The notes: generated by a model from the letters alone, not told the origin. Counted from the stretch's first letter, positions 8,374 through 18,874 are shown. The stretch: 44,886 nucleotides of DNA from Stenotrophomonas maltophilia (GCF_002205165.1 NZ_NIVS01000006.1:1-44886); one strand, 5' to 3'. A program made the numbers and translations.

Positions 8374-8539
8374 CGGGGCGCAGGTTTGGGGCGTGGAGCG
8401 TTTATGCCGGGCAGGCAGACCATGAGCGCCTGACGTGGAGTGGTTCCACCTGGACGTCCCATGAGCCCGTATCTGCCTGTCTTCCCCGCCGGTGCCCCGT
8501 GCACCGCGCGCTCTCTTTCCCGCGTTTGAGGCCACGACC

Positions 8540-8632
8540 ATGTCTGCCTGGCTTTCCCTGCTGTGCGGCGTGCTGGTGCTCGTTGCCGCCGCCTACCTGC
8601 TGTACGTCGTGCTTCGGCCCGAAACCTTCTGA
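8540..8632 (+). CDS. kdpF: KdpF small membrane subunit
   Basis: A 30-residue peptide that is nearly all one hydrophobic segment and ends in LLYVVLRPETF, the recognisable KdpF tail (LLRPExF). KdpF stabilises the KdpABC potassium pump in the inner membrane. It stands 12 bases before kdpA, the standard position, and is too short for most automatic gene lists. Confidence 0.85.
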   Translation: MSAWLSLLCGVLVLVAAAYLLYVVLRPETF

Positions 8633-8644
8633 CCGGAGCCGACC

Positions 8645-10363
8645 ATGACCGAGATCCTGTTGATCCTGCTGGCCAGCATCGTGCTGGCCTTTCCGCTTGG
8701 GCTGTACCTGGCCCGGGTGATGCGCGGTGGCCCGATGCGCGGCGACGCGCTGTTCGGGTGGATTGAAAAACCGCTGTACCGGCTGCTCGGGGTCAACCCG
8801 GCGCGCGGCATGTCCTGGCGTGGCTACGTGGGTGCCTTCCTGCTCAGCAACGTGGTGATCGCGGTGCTGGTGCAGGCGGTCTTCATGACCCAGGCCTGGC
8901 TGCCGTTCAATCCCGACCAGATCCCCAACATGCGCTGGGATACCGCGCTGCACACGATGGTGTCCTTTCTGACCAACACCAACCAGCAGCACTATTCCGG
9001 TCAGGCGCAGCTGTCCTACTTCTCGCAGATGACCGCGATCACCGGGCTGCAGGTGGTGACGCCGATGATGGGCCTGGCGCTGGTGGTGGCCACCCTGCGT
9101 GCGCTGTTCGGCGCGCGCCCCGAGGATGTGCCGGCCGACCAGGCCGCGCTGCTCAGTGCGGACCGCCGTGTCGATGTGGGTAATTACTACGCCGACGTGG
9201 TGCGCTCGTGCGTGCGCTTCATGCTGCCGCTGTGCCTGCTGTGGGCGGTGCTGCTGACCAGCCAGGGGGTGCCCTCGACGCTCGCCGGCGGTCCGCAGGC
9301 AACGCCGATCGATGCCGCCGCCGGCATGGAGACGCAGAAGCTGCCGCTCGGCCCGGTCGCGGCGATGGTCGCGGCCAAGCAGCTGGGCACCAACGGCGGT
9401 GGCTGGTACGGCCCCAACAGCGCGATGCCGCTGGAGAACCCGACCCCGCTGTCCAACGCGCTGGAACTGATCGGCATCCTGCTGATCCCGATCGCGGTGA
9501 TTTTCATGCTCGGCGCCTTCACCGGGCGCAAGCGCCTGGCCGGGCTGGTGTTCGGCTGCATGCTGGCGATGTCCAGCGTGTCGATCGCCGCCACGGTGTG
9601 GCTGGAAGGTCACTCGGCCACAGCGGCCAGTCCGCTGCTGATGGAGGGCAAGGAAGTGCGCTTCGGTGCCGATGGCACGGGCTTGTGGGCAGCCATTACC
9701 ACGCAGGTGTCCAACGGTTCGGTCAACGGCATGCATGACTCGCTCAGCCCGCTGGCCGGCGCCGTGCCGATGGTCAACATGCTGGTCAACGCGATCTGGG
9801 GCGGCATCGGCTGCGGCCTGCAGCAGTTCATCGTGTACCTGCTGCTGGGCGTGTTCCTGGCCGGCCTGATGACCGGCCGCACCCCGGAACTGTTCGGCCG
9901 CAAGCTGGAGACGCCGCAGGTGCGCCTGCTCGCCCTGCTGGTGCTGCTGCAGCCGATCACCATCTTGGGCTTCACCGCGCTGACCCTGGCGATCCCGTCG
10001 ATCACCGGCACCTCCAATCCCGGCTTCCACGGCATCAGCCAGGTGTTCTACGAGTACACCTCGGCGTTTGCCAACAACGGCTCGGGCTTTGAAGGCCTCG
10101 GCGATGCCACGGTGTGGTGGAACCTGAGCTGCACCCTGGTGCTGCTGCTGGGCCGCTACCCGGTGCTGGTGATCCCGTTGATCGTTGCCGCGCAGCTGGC
10201 GGCCAAGCGGCGGGCGCCGGAATCGGCCGGCACGCTGCAGATCGAAACCCCGACCTTCGCGCTGACCCTGATCGCGTTGATCGTCATCCTCACCGTATTG
10301 CAGTTCATGCCGGCACTGGTCCTTGGCCCGGTGGCCGACCACCTGTCGCTGACGCTGCACTGA
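8645..10363 (+). CDS. kdpA: Potassium-transporting ATPase, channel subunit KdpA
   Basis: The K+-selective subunit of the high-affinity Kdp pump in the inner membrane; 572 residues, close to the usual 557-ish. The selectivity-loop motifs of the family are visible: [10 protein letters not shown] in the first repeat, [12 protein letters not shown] in the second, and [11 protein letters not shown] near the C-terminus. About ten membrane segments are evident. It starts at ATG with a GGAG ribosome site in the 12-base gap after kdpF and is followed by kdpB after 11 bases, all as one operon. Confidence 0.97.
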   Translation: MTEILLILLASIVLAFPLGLYLARVMRGGPMRGDALFGWIEKPLYRLLGVNPARGMSWRGYVGAFLLSNVVIAVLVQAVFMTQAWLPFNPDQIPNMRWDTALHTMVSFLTNTNQQHYSGQAQLSYFSQMTAITGLQVVTPMMGLALVVATLRALFGARPEDVPADQAALLSADRRVDVGNYYADVVRSCVRFMLPLCLLWAVLLTSQGVPSTLAGGPQATPIDAAAGMETQKLPLGPVAAMVAAKQLGTNGGGWYGPNSAMPLENPTPLSNALELIGILLIPIAVIFMLGAFTGRKRLAGLVFGCMLAMSSVSIAATVWLEGHSATAASPLLMEGKEVRFGADGTGLWAAITTQVSNGSVNGMHDSLSPLAGAVPMVNMLVNAIWGGIGCGLQQFIVYLLLGVFLAGLMTGRTPELFGRKLETPQVRLLALLVLLQPITILGFTALTLAIPSITGTSNPGFHGISQVFYEYTSAFANNGSGFEGLGDATVWWNLSCTLVLLLGRYPVLVIPLIVAAQLAAKRRAPESAGTLQIETPTFALTLIALIVILTVLQFMPALVLGPVADHLSLTLH

Positions 10364-10374
10364 GACCGCCGCCC

Positions 10375-12426
10375 ATGAGTACGTATCCGTTGAACGTTTC
10401 TTCCCACCGCCGCCAGCGCCTGCTGGATGGCGCCGGCTGGCGCCGTGCCCTGCGCGATGCCGTGATCAAGCTCTCGCCGCGGCATCTGCTGCACAGCCCG
10501 GTGATGGCCGTGGTGATGGTCGGCACGGTGGTCAGCGCGCTGGTCACGCTGACCGGCAACGCGCCGCTGGGCTTCGGCCTGGCGGTCACCGCGATCCTGC
10601 TGCTGACGGTGCTGTTCGGCAACTTTGCCGAGGCCGTCGCCGAAGCGCGCGGCCGGGGCCAGGCCGCCTCGCTGCGGCGTGCGCGCCAGGACCTCAGCGC
10701 GCGGCGGTTGGCCGCCGCGCATGCCGGGGCCAGCGAGACCCAGGTCCCGGCCGCCGAACTTCGCCCGGGCGACCATGTGATCGTCAGTGCCGGGGAGCTG
10801 ATTCCGGCCGATGGCGAGATCGTGCAGGGCCTGGCGACCATCAACGAAGCGGCGGTGACCGGTGAATCGGCCCCCGTGCTGCGTGAAGCGGGTACCGACC
10901 GCAGCGGCGTGATCGGCGGCACCAAGGTGCTCTCCGACCAGATCATCGTGCGCATCACCGCCGAGCCGGGCCACAGCTTCCTGGACCGGATGATCGCCCT
11001 GGTGGAAGGCGCGAACCGCCAGAAGACCCCGAACGAGGTTGCCCTGACCCTGCTGCTGGCGGCGATGACGCTGACCTTCCTGGTGGTGGTGGCCACACTG
11101 CCGGCGATCGGCGCATTCGTAGGCGTGCAGGTCGATCCGCTGCTGCTGATCGCGCTGCTGGTGTGCCTGATCCCGACCACCATCGGCGGGTTGCTGCCGG
11201 CCATCGGCATCGCCGGCATGAACCGTGCGCTGGCTGCCAACGTGCTGGCCAAATCCGGCAAGGCGGTGGAAGTGGCCGGCGATGTGGACGTGCTGCTGCT
11301 CGACAAAACCGGCACCATCACCCATGGCGACCGCCAGGCCACGCACTTCCATGCGCTGGCGGGGATTGATGCCACGCAGCTGCGCGAAGCAGCGCTGCTG
11401 TCCTCGCTGGCCGACCCGACGCCGGAAGGCAAATCGGTCGTGCGTCTCGCGCGTGAGCAGGGCTGCACCACCGCCGAGCCGGACCGTGCGGACTATCTCG
11501 CGTTCTCTGCGCAGACCCGCATGTCCGGTGTGGATCTGGACGGCGGCCGCCGCATCCGCAAGGGTGCGTCCGATGCGATCACCGCCTATGTGCGTGAGCT
11601 GGGCGGCACCGTACCGTCGGAGCTGCCGGGCCGCGTGGAGCAGGTGGCGCGCAACGGTGCCACCCCGCTGGTGGTGTGCGAAGGCCGCCATGTGCTGGGC
11701 GTGATCGAGCTGTCAGACGTGGTCAAGCACGGCATGCGCGAGAAGTTCGCGCAGCTGCGCGCGATGGGCATCCGCACGGTGATGATCACCGGCGACAACC
11801 CGCTGACCGCCGCGGCAATCGCCGCCGAGGCAGGCGTGGACGACTACATCGCCGAGGCCCGCCCCGAAGACAAGCTCGCGCGCATCCGTGCCGAGCAGGC
11901 CGGCGGGCGGCTGGTGGCGATGGTCGGCGACGGCACCAACGATGCGCCGGCACTGGCCCAGGCCGACATCGGGCTGGCGATGAACTCCGGCACGCAGGCC
12001 GCGAAGGAAGCCGGCAACATGGTCGATCTGGATTCGGATCCGGCCAAGCTGCTGGCGGTGGTGGAAGTGGGCAAGCAGCAGCTGATCACCCGCGGTGCGC
12101 TGACCACGTTCTCGCTGGCCAACGATGTCTCCAAGTACTTCGCGATCCTGCCGGCGCTGTTCGCCTCGACCCTGCCGGCGATGGCGGCGTTGAACGTGAT
12201 GCACCTGTCCAGCCCGCGCAATGCGGTGCTGGCGGCGCTGATCTTCAACGCACTGGTGATCCCGGCACTGATCCCGCTGGCGTTGCGCGGGGTGCGTTTC
12301 CGCCCGGCCACGGCGACCGCACTGCTGCGCCGGAACATGCTGGTGTACGGCCTGGGTGGCGTGCTGCTGCCGTTTGCGGCCATCAAATTGATCGACCTCT
12401 TCCTTGTCTCGGTGTTCGGCGCATGA
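10375..12426 (+). CDS. kdpB: Potassium-transporting P-type ATPase, subunit KdpB
   Basis: ATP-hydrolysing subunit of the Kdp pump, 683 residues. The P-type motifs are present in order: TGES of the actuator domain, DKTGTIT with the phosphorylated aspartate at D310, KGAS in the nucleotide domain and [14 protein letters not shown] in the hinge. The ATG at 10375 gives [10 protein letters not shown] and the expected length; an earlier in-frame start inside kdpA would add unrelated residues. Its TGA overlaps the kdpC ATG (ATGA), so translation is coupled. Confidence 0.97.
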   Translation: MSTYPLNVSSHRRQRLLDGAGWRRALRDAVIKLSPRHLLHSPVMAVVMVGTVVSALVTLTGNAPLGFGLAVTAILLLTVLFGNFAEAVAEARGRGQAASLRRARQDLSARRLAAAHAGASETQVPAAELRPGDHVIVSAGELIPADGEIVQGLATINEAAVTGESAPVLREAGTDRSGVIGGTKVLSDQIIVRITAEPGHSFLDRMIALVEGANRQKTPNEVALTLLLAAMTLTFLVVVATLPAIGAFVGVQVDPLLLIALLVCLIPTTIGGLLPAIGIAGMNRALAANVLAKSGKAVEVAGDVDVLLLDKTGTITHGDRQATHFHALAGIDATQLREAALLSSLADPTPEGKSVVRLAREQGCTTAEPDRADYLAFSAQTRMSGVDLDGGRRIRKGASDAITAYVRELGGTVPSELPGRVEQVARNGATPLVVCEGRHVLGVIELSDVVKHGMREKFAQLRAMGIRTVMITGDNPLTAAAIAAEAGVDDYIAEARPEDKLARIRAEQAGGRLVAMVGDGTNDAPALAQADIGLAMNSGTQAAKEAGNMVDLDSDPAKLLAVVEVGKQQLITRGALTTFSLANDVSKYFAILPALFASTLPAMAALNVMHLSSPRNAVLAALIFNALVIPALIPLALRGVRFRPATATALLRRNMLVYGLGGVLLPFAAIKLIDLFLVSVFGA

Positions 12427-13085
12427 ACCGCTCGCTAGCTGCTTCTGTTCCCCGTTCGGCGCGCAGTCGCGCAGCCGCCTCCCTCCACCTGCAGCAGGAC
12501 AGCGCCTGGCGCCCGGCCCTCGTGCTCGGCGTGAGCAGCCTGCTGCTGCTCGGCCTGGCCTATGCGGTGGCCACGACCAGCGTGAGCCGGCTGCTGTTCC
12601 CGGCGCAGGCCGATGGCAGCCTGCTGATCCGCGACGGGCAGGTGCGTGGCTCGCAGCTGATCGCCCAGCCGTTCGTCGGCGATGGCTACTTCCAGGCGCG
12701 GCCCTCGGCGGCCAACTACGACCCGATGGCCGCGGCCGGCAGCAACATGGCGCGCACCAATCCGGCGCTGCAGGAACGGGTGCAGGCTGCGATCACTGCG
12801 GTGGCCGCACGCGAAGGCGTGCCTGCTGCGCAGGTGCCCGGCGATCTGGTGACCCAGTCCGGCGCCGGCATGGACCCGGAGATCTCCCCGGCCGCCGCGC
12901 AGGTGCAGATCGCCCGGGTGGCACGCAGCCGTGGCCTGCCTGTCGAGCGCGTCAGCGCCCTGGTGCAGGCCAACACGCTGGGCCCGCAATGGGGCGTGTT
13001 CGGCCAGCCGCGGGTCAACGTGATGACCCTGAACGTCGCGCTGGACGCGCAGCAGGGCACTGCCCGGCTGTATGGCATGCCTTGA
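12423..13085 (+). CDS. kdpC: Potassium-transporting ATPase subunit KdpC
   Basis: Single-span accessory subunit that helps nucleotide and K+ affinity in the KdpFABC complex. The 220-residue protein has one membrane segment at about 35-55 and family motifs such as [23 protein letters not shown] and the C-terminal LNVALD. The N-terminus is about 25 residues longer than in E. coli, rich in Ser and Arg. It overlaps kdpB by four bases. Confidence 0.95.
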   Translation: MNRSLAASVPRSARSRAAASLHLQQDSAWRPALVLGVSSLLLLGLAYAVATTSVSRLLFPAQADGSLLIRDGQVRGSQLIAQPFVGDGYFQARPSAANYDPMAAAGSNMARTNPALQERVQAAITAVAAREGVPAAQVPGDLVTQSGAGMDPEISPAAAQVQIARVARSRGLPVERVSALVQANTLGPQWGVFGQPRVNVMTLNVALDAQQGTARLYGMP

Positions 13086-13122
13086 TGCGCTGCGTACCAT
13101 CCCGGGCGCACAATCCCCGCCC

Positions 13123-15783
13123 ATGAGCGACTCCCGAACCCGCCAGGCCGATGCCCTGGTCGACACCCTGCAGCGCGAGGCCGGCGGCAAGCTCACCGTA
13201 TTCCTGGGCGCGGCGCCCGGCGTGGGCAAGACCTTCAGCATGCTCACCCGCGCGCATGAGCAGCTGCGCCGCGGTGTGGATGTGGTAATCGGGCTGGTGG
13301 AAACCCACGGCCGCGCCGAGACCTCGGCGCTGCTGGCGGGCCTGCCGCAGGTGCCGCTGCTGCAGCGCGAGTACCAGCAGCACGCACTGGAAGAAATGGA
13401 CCTGGATGCGGTGCTCGCACGTCGCCCCGCCCTGGTGTTGGTGGACGAGCTGGCCCACCGCAATGTGCCCGGCAGCCGGCACGAGCGGCGCTGGCAGGAT
13501 GTGATGGAGCTGCTCGATGCCGGCATCGATGTATGGACCACGGTCAACATCCAGCATCTGGAAAGCCTCAACGACGTGGTCATGCGCATCACCGGCGTGC
13601 GGGTCAGCGAGACCGTGCCCGATGCGGTGCTCGACCGCCTGCACGACATCGTGCTGGTGGACCTGCCACCGCGCGAGCTGATCGAGCGCCTGCAGCAGGG
13701 CAAGGTCTATGTGCCCGAGCAGGCCGCGCAGGCGCTGCAGGCGTTTTTCTCGCCGGCCAACCTGACCGCACTGCGCGAATTGGCGATGCAGGAAGCCGCC
13801 GACCGCGTGGACAGCAGCCTGCGCGAGACCCGTGCCGCGCGCGGCGAAGGCAACCTGCCGCTGCGCCGCCGTGTGCTGGTGGCGATCGATGGCGGCGGCC
13901 AGAGCGAATACCTGGTGCGGGTCGGCCGTCGCATCGCCGAGCGCCGCGATGCGCCGTGGACGGTGGTGACCGTGCAGACGCGCGCGCATGACGAGCAGAC
14001 CCGGCGCGAAATCGATGCCGCCTTTGCTCTTGCCCGCCGCCTCGGTGGCGAGGCCGAACTGCTGCATGGCTCCAGCATCGCCGATGCGCTGCTTGACCAT
14101 GCCGCGCACAACGGCGTGTCCACGCTGGTGCTGGGCCGCACGCGCGAGCGGCCGCTGGCGCGCATGCTCAACCGCACGCTGACCCAGCAGCTCATCCGGC
14201 GTGGTGCGCATTTCGAGATCACCATCATCGGCACGCCGCAGGCACGGGCGCGGGCGCGCCGGTCCGGGTTGTCGATGCCCAGCCGCAGCGCCGGCAAGGA
14301 TGCGCTGCTGGCGCTCGGCGCCACCGCGGCGGCCTGCCTGGTGGCGCTGGTCGCCGAGCGCTGGATCGGGCTGTACGACCTGTCGATGGTGTTCATCGTG
14401 GCGGTGGTGATGGTCGCCGCGCGCAGCCGCACCAGCGCGGCGGTGATCGCGGCAGCGCTGTGCTTCCTGGCCTACAACTTCTTCTTCATCGCACCGCGCT
14501 TCACCTTCGCGATCAGCGCGCGCCAGGGCGTGATCACGGTCTTCCTGTTCCTTGCGGCGGCATTGGTTGCCGGGCGGTTGGCCTCGCGCCTGCGCATGCA
14601 GGTGGTGGCGTTGCGCGCGGCCAACCGGCACGCGCATGCGCGCCAGGCCCTGGGCCGGCAACTGGCCAGTGCGCCCAGCAACGAGCAGGTGGCGCAGGCC
14701 GGCCGCGAGGCGCTGGAACAGGCGATGGACGCCCCAGCATGGCTGCGCATCGGGCAGTACACCAGTGCCAGCGGCAGCGCCGCACCGGGCGACACCGATC
14801 TGGCCGCGGCCGACTGGGCGCACCGGCATGGCCAGCCCAGCGGCCGCTTCACCGATACCCTGGCCGGTGCAGGCTGGTGGTTCCTGCCGCTGCTGGATGG
14901 CGACGACCGGGCGATCGGCGTGGCCGGCATGCGCTTCCCGCGCGAGGCGCCGCGGCTGACGCCGGAGCAGCGGCAACTGGCCGAGGCGATGGTGGACGAC
15001 ATCGCCCAGGCCGCGCTGCGCACCCAGCTGGTGGCCGACCTGGAAAAGGCGCATGTCAGCAACGAGACCGAGCGGCTGCGCTCGGCGTTGCTGTCGTCGG
15101 TCTCGCATGACCTGCGCTCGCCGCTGGCGGCGATGATCGGCTCGGCCGACAGCCTCTCCAGCTACGCCGATGCGATGGACGCCAGCGACCGGCGCGCCCT
15201 GCTCGATACCATCCTGGTGGAAGGCGAGCGCCTGGACCGTTATATCCAGAACCTGCTGGACATGACCCGGCTCGGCCATGACGGGCTGCAGATCAACCGC
15301 GACTGGATCGGCGTGGACGAACTGGTCGGCTCGGCCGCGCGCCGCCTGCAGCGCTATCAGCCCGATGTGCTGCTGAAGCTGGATATTCCCGCTGAGCTGG
15401 CGCCGATCTGGGTGCATCCAGCGCTGGTCGAACAGGCCGTGTTCAACGTGATGGAGAACGCGGCCAAATTCTCCCCGCCCGGTGCGGCGGTGGAGGTGCA
15501 GGCGCGGCTGGTCGAGGGCGAGTTGCGCATCGACGTGCTTGACGCCGGCCCGGGCATTCCCGATGACGAGCGCGCGCGCATCTTCGACATGTTCTACAGC
15601 GTGGAGCGCGGCGACCGCGGCCGGCATGGCACCGGGCTGGGCCTGACCATCTGCCAGGGCATGATCGGCGCGCATGGCGGCAGCGTGCAGGCGCTGCCGG
15701 GCCGCGACGGACGCGGTACCCTGATCCGCATCACCCTGCCCTTGCTGCACCCCCATCCTGCCGATGACAACGACGATTCCTGA
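13123..15783 (+). CDS. kdpD: Osmosensitive K+ channel histidine kinase KdpD
   Basis: Membrane sensor kinase that activates KdpE when potassium is limiting. The 886-residue protein has an N-terminal KdpD domain with Walker A motif GAAPGVGKT, a universal-stress-like domain at about 245-365, four membrane segments (DUF4118 region) at about 395-490, a GAF-like part, and the kinase core with H662 in SHDLRSPL, then N box NVMENAAKF and DAGPGI and GTGLGL ATP motifs. The ATG at 13123 follows kdpC by 37 bases; an earlier ATG at 13072 would overlap kdpC and adds no family sequence. All core elements are intact. Confidence 0.96.
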   Translation: MSDSRTRQADALVDTLQREAGGKLTVFLGAAPGVGKTFSMLTRAHEQLRRGVDVVIGLVETHGRAETSALLAGLPQVPLLQREYQQHALEEMDLDAVLARRPALVLVDELAHRNVPGSRHERRWQDVMELLDAGIDVWTTVNIQHLESLNDVVMRITGVRVSETVPDAVLDRLHDIVLVDLPPRELIERLQQGKVYVPEQAAQALQAFFSPANLTALRELAMQEAADRVDSSLRETRAARGEGNLPLRRRVLVAIDGGGQSEYLVRVGRRIAERRDAPWTVVTVQTRAHDEQTRREIDAAFALARRLGGEAELLHGSSIADALLDHAAHNGVSTLVLGRTRERPLARMLNRTLTQQLIRRGAHFEITIIGTPQARARARRSGLSMPSRSAGKDALLALGATAAACLVALVAERWIGLYDLSMVFIVAVVMVAARSRTSAAVIAAALCFLAYNFFFIAPRFTFAISARQGVITVFLFLAAALVAGRLASRLRMQVVALRAANRHAHARQALGRQLASAPSNEQVAQAGREALEQAMDAPAWLRIGQYTSASGSAAPGDTDLAAADWAHRHGQPSGRFTDTLAGAGWWFLPLLDGDDRAIGVAGMRFPREAPRLTPEQRQLAEAMVDDIAQAALRTQLVADLEKAHVSNETERLRSALLSSVSHDLRSPLAAMIGSADSLSSYADAMDASDRRALLDTILVEGERLDRYIQNLLDMTRLGHDGLQINRDWIGVDELVGSAARRLQRYQPDVLLKLDIPAELAPIWVHPALVEQAVFNVMENAAKFSPPGAAVEVQARLVEGELRIDVLDAGPGIPDDERARIFDMFYSVERGDRGRHGTGLGLTICQGMIGAHGGSVQALPGRDGRGTLIRITLPLLHPHPADDNDDS

Positions 15784-16483
15784 GGCTTCCCACGGCGTGC
15801 CCCCGGCGCGCGTGCTGGTGATCGACGACGAAGCGCAGATCCGGCGCTTCCTGGAGATCAGCCTGCGCGCGCAGGGCTATCGCGTGTCCCAGGCCGCGAC
15901 CGGTCAGGCCGGACTGGAAGCCCTGGTCGGTGAAGGGGCCGATCTGGTGATCCTGGATATCGGCCTGCCTGACATGGAAGGCCATGACGTGCTGGGCGAG
16001 CTGCGCCAGTGGAGCCAGGTGCCGGTGATCATGCTGACCGTGCGCGCCAGCGAGACCGAGAAGGTGCGGGCCCTGGATGCCGGCGCCAACGACTACGTGA
16101 CCAAGCCGTTCGGCACGCAGGAACTGATGGCGCGCGTGCGTGCGCTGCTGCGCTCGCGCACGGTGTCCAGCGAGGGCGTGCTGCCGCAGTTCGACGACGG
16201 GCACCTGCATATCGACCTGGTGCGGCGCGAAGTGACGCTGGACGGTGCGGCGGTGGCATTGACGCGCAAGGAATATGCGCTGTTGTCGCTGCTGCTGCGC
16301 AATGCCGGGCGGGTGGTGACCCAGCCGCAGATCCTGCAGGAGATCTGGGGGCCGACCCACCAGCACGACACGCATTACCTGCGGATTCTGGTCGGCAAGC
16401 TGCGCCACAAGCTGGGCGATTCGGCGCTGGATTCGCGCTATCTGTTCACCGAGCCGGGCGTGGGCCTGCGCTTCAAGGGGTAG
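15764..16483 (+). CDS. kdpE: Response regulator KdpE
   Basis: OmpR-family response regulator that switches on kdpFABC. The 239-residue protein has a receiver domain with D20-D21-type acidic pair (VLVIDDE), phospho-acceptor D65 in ILDIGLPD and K114 in VTKPFG, then a winged helix (LTRKEYALLSLLLRNAG). The start at 15764 lies inside the last codons of kdpD (20-base overlap), so coupling is likely; the exact start is uncertain because no clear ribosome site is seen. The TAG stop codon is part of the GTAG that begins a REP element. Confidence 0.95.
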   Translation: MTTTIPEASHGVPPARVLVIDDEAQIRRFLEISLRAQGYRVSQAATGQAGLEALVGEGADLVILDIGLPDMEGHDVLGELRQWSQVPVIMLTVRASETEKVRALDAGANDYVTKPFGTQELMARVRALLRSRTVSSEGVLPQFDDGHLHIDLVRREVTLDGAAVALTRKEYALLSLLLRNAGRVVTQPQILQEIWGPTHQHDTHYLRILVGKLRHKLGDSALDSRYLFTEPGVGLRFKG

Positions 16484-16504
16484 GTACCGACCGCTGGCCG
16501 GTAC
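16480..16504 (+). repeat. SMAG-type REP element, head on the kdpE stop codon
   Basis: GTAG followed by GTACCGACC-GCT-GGCCGGTAC, a nine-position stem with one A-C mismatch and a three-base loop. GTAG-headed stem-loops are the signature of Stenotrophomonas REPs. The TAG of GTAG is the kdpE stop codon. It fills the gap between convergent kdpE and algC and may protect or end both messages. Confidence 0.7.
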
Positions 16505-16513
16505 CCACGCCGA

Positions 16514-18862
16514 TCAGAAGCCCAGTTCCACACCCGGCAGCAGCGGCTGCAGCTGCGCGCGGAACAGTGCCTTGATGCGCTCCAGCGCCGCCTCGTCATC
16601 GGCCTCGAAGCGCAGCACCAGCACCGGTGTCGTGTTCGATGCGCGCACCAGACCCCAGCCATCAGGGAAGTCGGCACGCAGGCCATCGATGGTGGACAGG
16701 CGGGCGCCGGCGAACGGCGAGTCCTCCACCTGCACCGAAGAAATGAACAACGACACCAGCGCGTGCGGCGTGCCCGCGTCCACCGGCACCTTCAGCTCCG
16801 GAGTGGAGATGCTGTCGGGCAGTTCGTCGAGCACCTCCGAAGGCGTCTCGTCCCGCTGGGCCAGAATCTCCAGCAGGCGTGCGGCGGCGTACAGGCCATC
16901 GTCGAAGCCGAACCAGCGCTCCTTGAAGAAGAAATGCCCGCTCATCTCGCCCGCCAGCTCGGCGTCGGTTTCGCGCATCTTGGCCTTCATCAGCGAATGG
17001 CCGGTCTTCCACATCAGCGGGCTGCCACCGTTGCGCAGCACGTAGTCGGACAGCTTGCCGCTGCACTTCACGTCGTAGATCACCAGGGCGCCCGGGTTGC
17101 GCATCAGTACGTCGGCCGCGAACAGCATCAGCAGGCGATCGGCGCAGATGATCTTCCCTTCGCGGGTGACCACGCCAAGGCGGTCGCCATCGCCATCGAA
17201 GGCCAGGCCGATATCCGCGTCGAAGCGCTTCACGGTCTGGATCAGGTCTTCCAGGTTGTGCGGATCGCTCGGGTCCGGATGGTGGTTCGGGAAGCTGCCA
17301 TCCACATCGCAGTACAGGGGAATGACTTCGGCACCGATCGCTTCCAGCAGCGGCTGGGCCAGCTCGCCGGCCACGCCATTGCCCGCGTCGGCAACCACCT
17401 TGAGCGGGCGGTCCAGCTGCACGTCATCGGCGATGCGCTGGATGTAATCGGCGTTGACCTCGCGGGTCTGGAAGCTGCCCGGCTCGGAGGCCACGTGCAG
17501 CTGCCCATCGCGGATGCGGTGGTACAGCTCGGTGATCGCATCGCCGGAGAGCGTTTCGCCACCGACCACGATCTTGAAGCCGTTGTAGTCGGGTGGGTTG
17601 TGGCTGCCGGTCACCGCCACGCAGCTGCCGGCGCGCAGGTGGTAACTGGCGAAATACACCACCGGGGTCGGCGCCAGGCCGATGTCGGTAACGTTGCAGC
17701 CGGCACGGCGCAGGCCTTCGATCAGACCAGCGGTGAGTTCCGGGCCGGACAGCCGGCCATCGCGACCCACCACGATATCGCGCAGGCCCTGGACCTGCAG
17801 GACCGAACCGATCGCCTGCCCGATCAGGGCGGCGACCTTGGGGGTCAGCTCGCGGCCGACCACGCCGCGGATGTCGTAGGCACGGAAGATCTCGGCGGCG
17901 ACGGTTTCGCCCGGCACGGCCGGCGGCGGCGTTGCCGCTGCCGTGTCATCGGTGCGCTCGCTGGCGGTCACCGCGAGCGGGGCCTGGGCCAGGCTTTCGC
18001 TCAAGGTCGGGGCGGTGTCGGCGGCACTGTCGGCGGCGCCGCGGCGGCGTGGCAGCGGCACCTTGCCTTTGCCCAGCACCAGCAGCACGGCGATCAGCAG
18101 CAGCAATACGGCGACGACCGCGCTGGAGATCGCGCCCAGCCCCAACGGGCCCGGCTCGATGTCCGGCACCGCGGCAGACAGGCGCAGGCCACTGGCGCCG
18201 ATCGGACGCGCCAGCGCTTCGGCACCGCCGGACAAGGCGCGGCTGCCCTGTTCAACGACGTTGTGGTTGCCCTGGCGCAGCGCGAGGTAACCGTCGCCCG
18301 GCACGGTGACCTGGTCGAACACGCCGGTCAGCCGCAGCAGCGGCTGGCGCACATAGACCACGGCCGCCCCCTGCGGGCCAAGCTCCACCGCCGCGGCCAG
18401 GCCGAGGCGCTGTCCACCCGCATCGCGCACCACGCGACCGACCGGTTTGTCATCGGCGATGGCGGCTTCGAGCAGCGCCAGGCGCGAGTAGCCGAAGGCC
18501 TTGGGATCGGCGTAGGCCGCATCGAGATCGGCGGTGAGGATCTGGACATCTTCCACACCCGGCCAGCCTTCGCGGATGGCGACGGCCGCCCCTTGCGCGT
18601 TGCCGCTGGCCAGTGCACTGGCAACGCGCTCGGTCTTGATGATCCTGGCAAGCTTGCCCAGCTGTCCGGTCAGGGCCGTCTGCAGCCCCTCGACCATGCG
18701 GTCGCGCGACTGTTCCAGCTCGGCGCCCACCGCTGCCTGGCGCCATTGGCGCACACCGCTCCACCCGAACCAGACCGCCAACAGCACCAGCAGCACGGCC
18801 AACAGCGGCACCGAGCGCCCTGTCGTGAACCGCGGCCGTCCTTCCGCCTTCGCCTTGCTCAT
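16514..18862 (-). CDS. algC: Phosphomannomutase/phosphoglucomutase with periplasmic sensor-like N-terminus (AlgC type)
   Basis: Interconverts mannose-6-phosphate and mannose-1-phosphate (and the glucose pair) for exopolysaccharide and LPS sugar nucleotides. The 782-residue protein is about 320 residues longer than the catalytic core. Two membrane segments at about 17-35 and 243-263 enclose a 200-residue region predicted to be periplasmic, then an Ala/Pro-rich linker leads to the mutase from about 322. The phosphoserine loop TGSHNPPDYNGFK has S420, and the metal loop DGDGDRLG is present. Some Pseudomonas algC genes are annotated with a similar extension. It is last in coaBC-dut-algC, an order also known from pseudomonads. 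Confidence 0.9.
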   Translation of the reverse strand: MSKAKAEGRPRFTTGRSVPLLAVLLVLLAVWFGWSGVRQWRQAAVGAELEQSRDRMVEGLQTALTGQLGKLARIIKTERVASALASGNAQGAAVAIREGWPGVEDVQILTADLDAAYADPKAFGYSRLALLEAAIADDKPVGRVVRDAGGQRLGLAAAVELGPQGAAVVYVRQPLLRLTGVFDQVTVPGDGYLALRQGNHNVVEQGSRALSGGAEALARPIGASGLRLSAAVPDIEPGPLGLGAISSAVVAVLLLLIAVLLVLGKGKVPLPRRRGAADSAADTAPTLSESLAQAPLAVTASERTDDTAAATPPPAVPGETVAAEIFRAYDIRGVVGRELTPKVAALIGQAIGSVLQVQGLRDIVVGRDGRLSGPELTAGLIEGLRRAGCNVTDIGLAPTPVVYFASYHLRAGSCVAVTGSHNPPDYNGFKIVVGGETLSGDAITELYHRIRDGQLHVASEPGSFQTREVNADYIQRIADDVQLDRPLKVVADAGNGVAGELAQPLLEAIGAEVIPLYCDVDGSFPNHHPDPSDPHNLEDLIQTVKRFDADIGLAFDGDGDRLGVVTREGKIICADRLLMLFAADVLMRNPGALVIYDVKCSGKLSDYVLRNGGSPLMWKTGHSLMKAKMRETDAELAGEMSGHFFFKERWFGFDDGLYAAARLLEILAQRDETPSEVLDELPDSISTPELKVPVDAGTPHALVSLFISSVQVEDSPFAGARLSTIDGLRADFPDGWGLVRASNTTPVLVLRFEADDEAALERIKALFRAQLQPLLPGVELGF

Positions 18863-18874
18863 GACGCTCCCCTG

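Noticed and set aside
8447..8461. Small hairpin GTGGA-GTGGT-TCCAC upstream of kdpF as a riboswitch or attenuator
   Set aside because: Only five base pairs, no competing structure and no U run. No known potassium or c-di-AMP riboswitch core could be found.
8461..8529. 22-codon open frame (MSPYLPVFPAGAPCTARSLS...) in the kdpF leader
   Set aside because: No ribosome site and no regulatory codon run such as a leader peptide would have. It is more likely chance.
13015..15756. Minus-strand open frame of about 900 codons opposite kdpD
   Set aside because: kdpD has all kinase motifs in order. The antisense reading has no recognisable domain or ribosome site.
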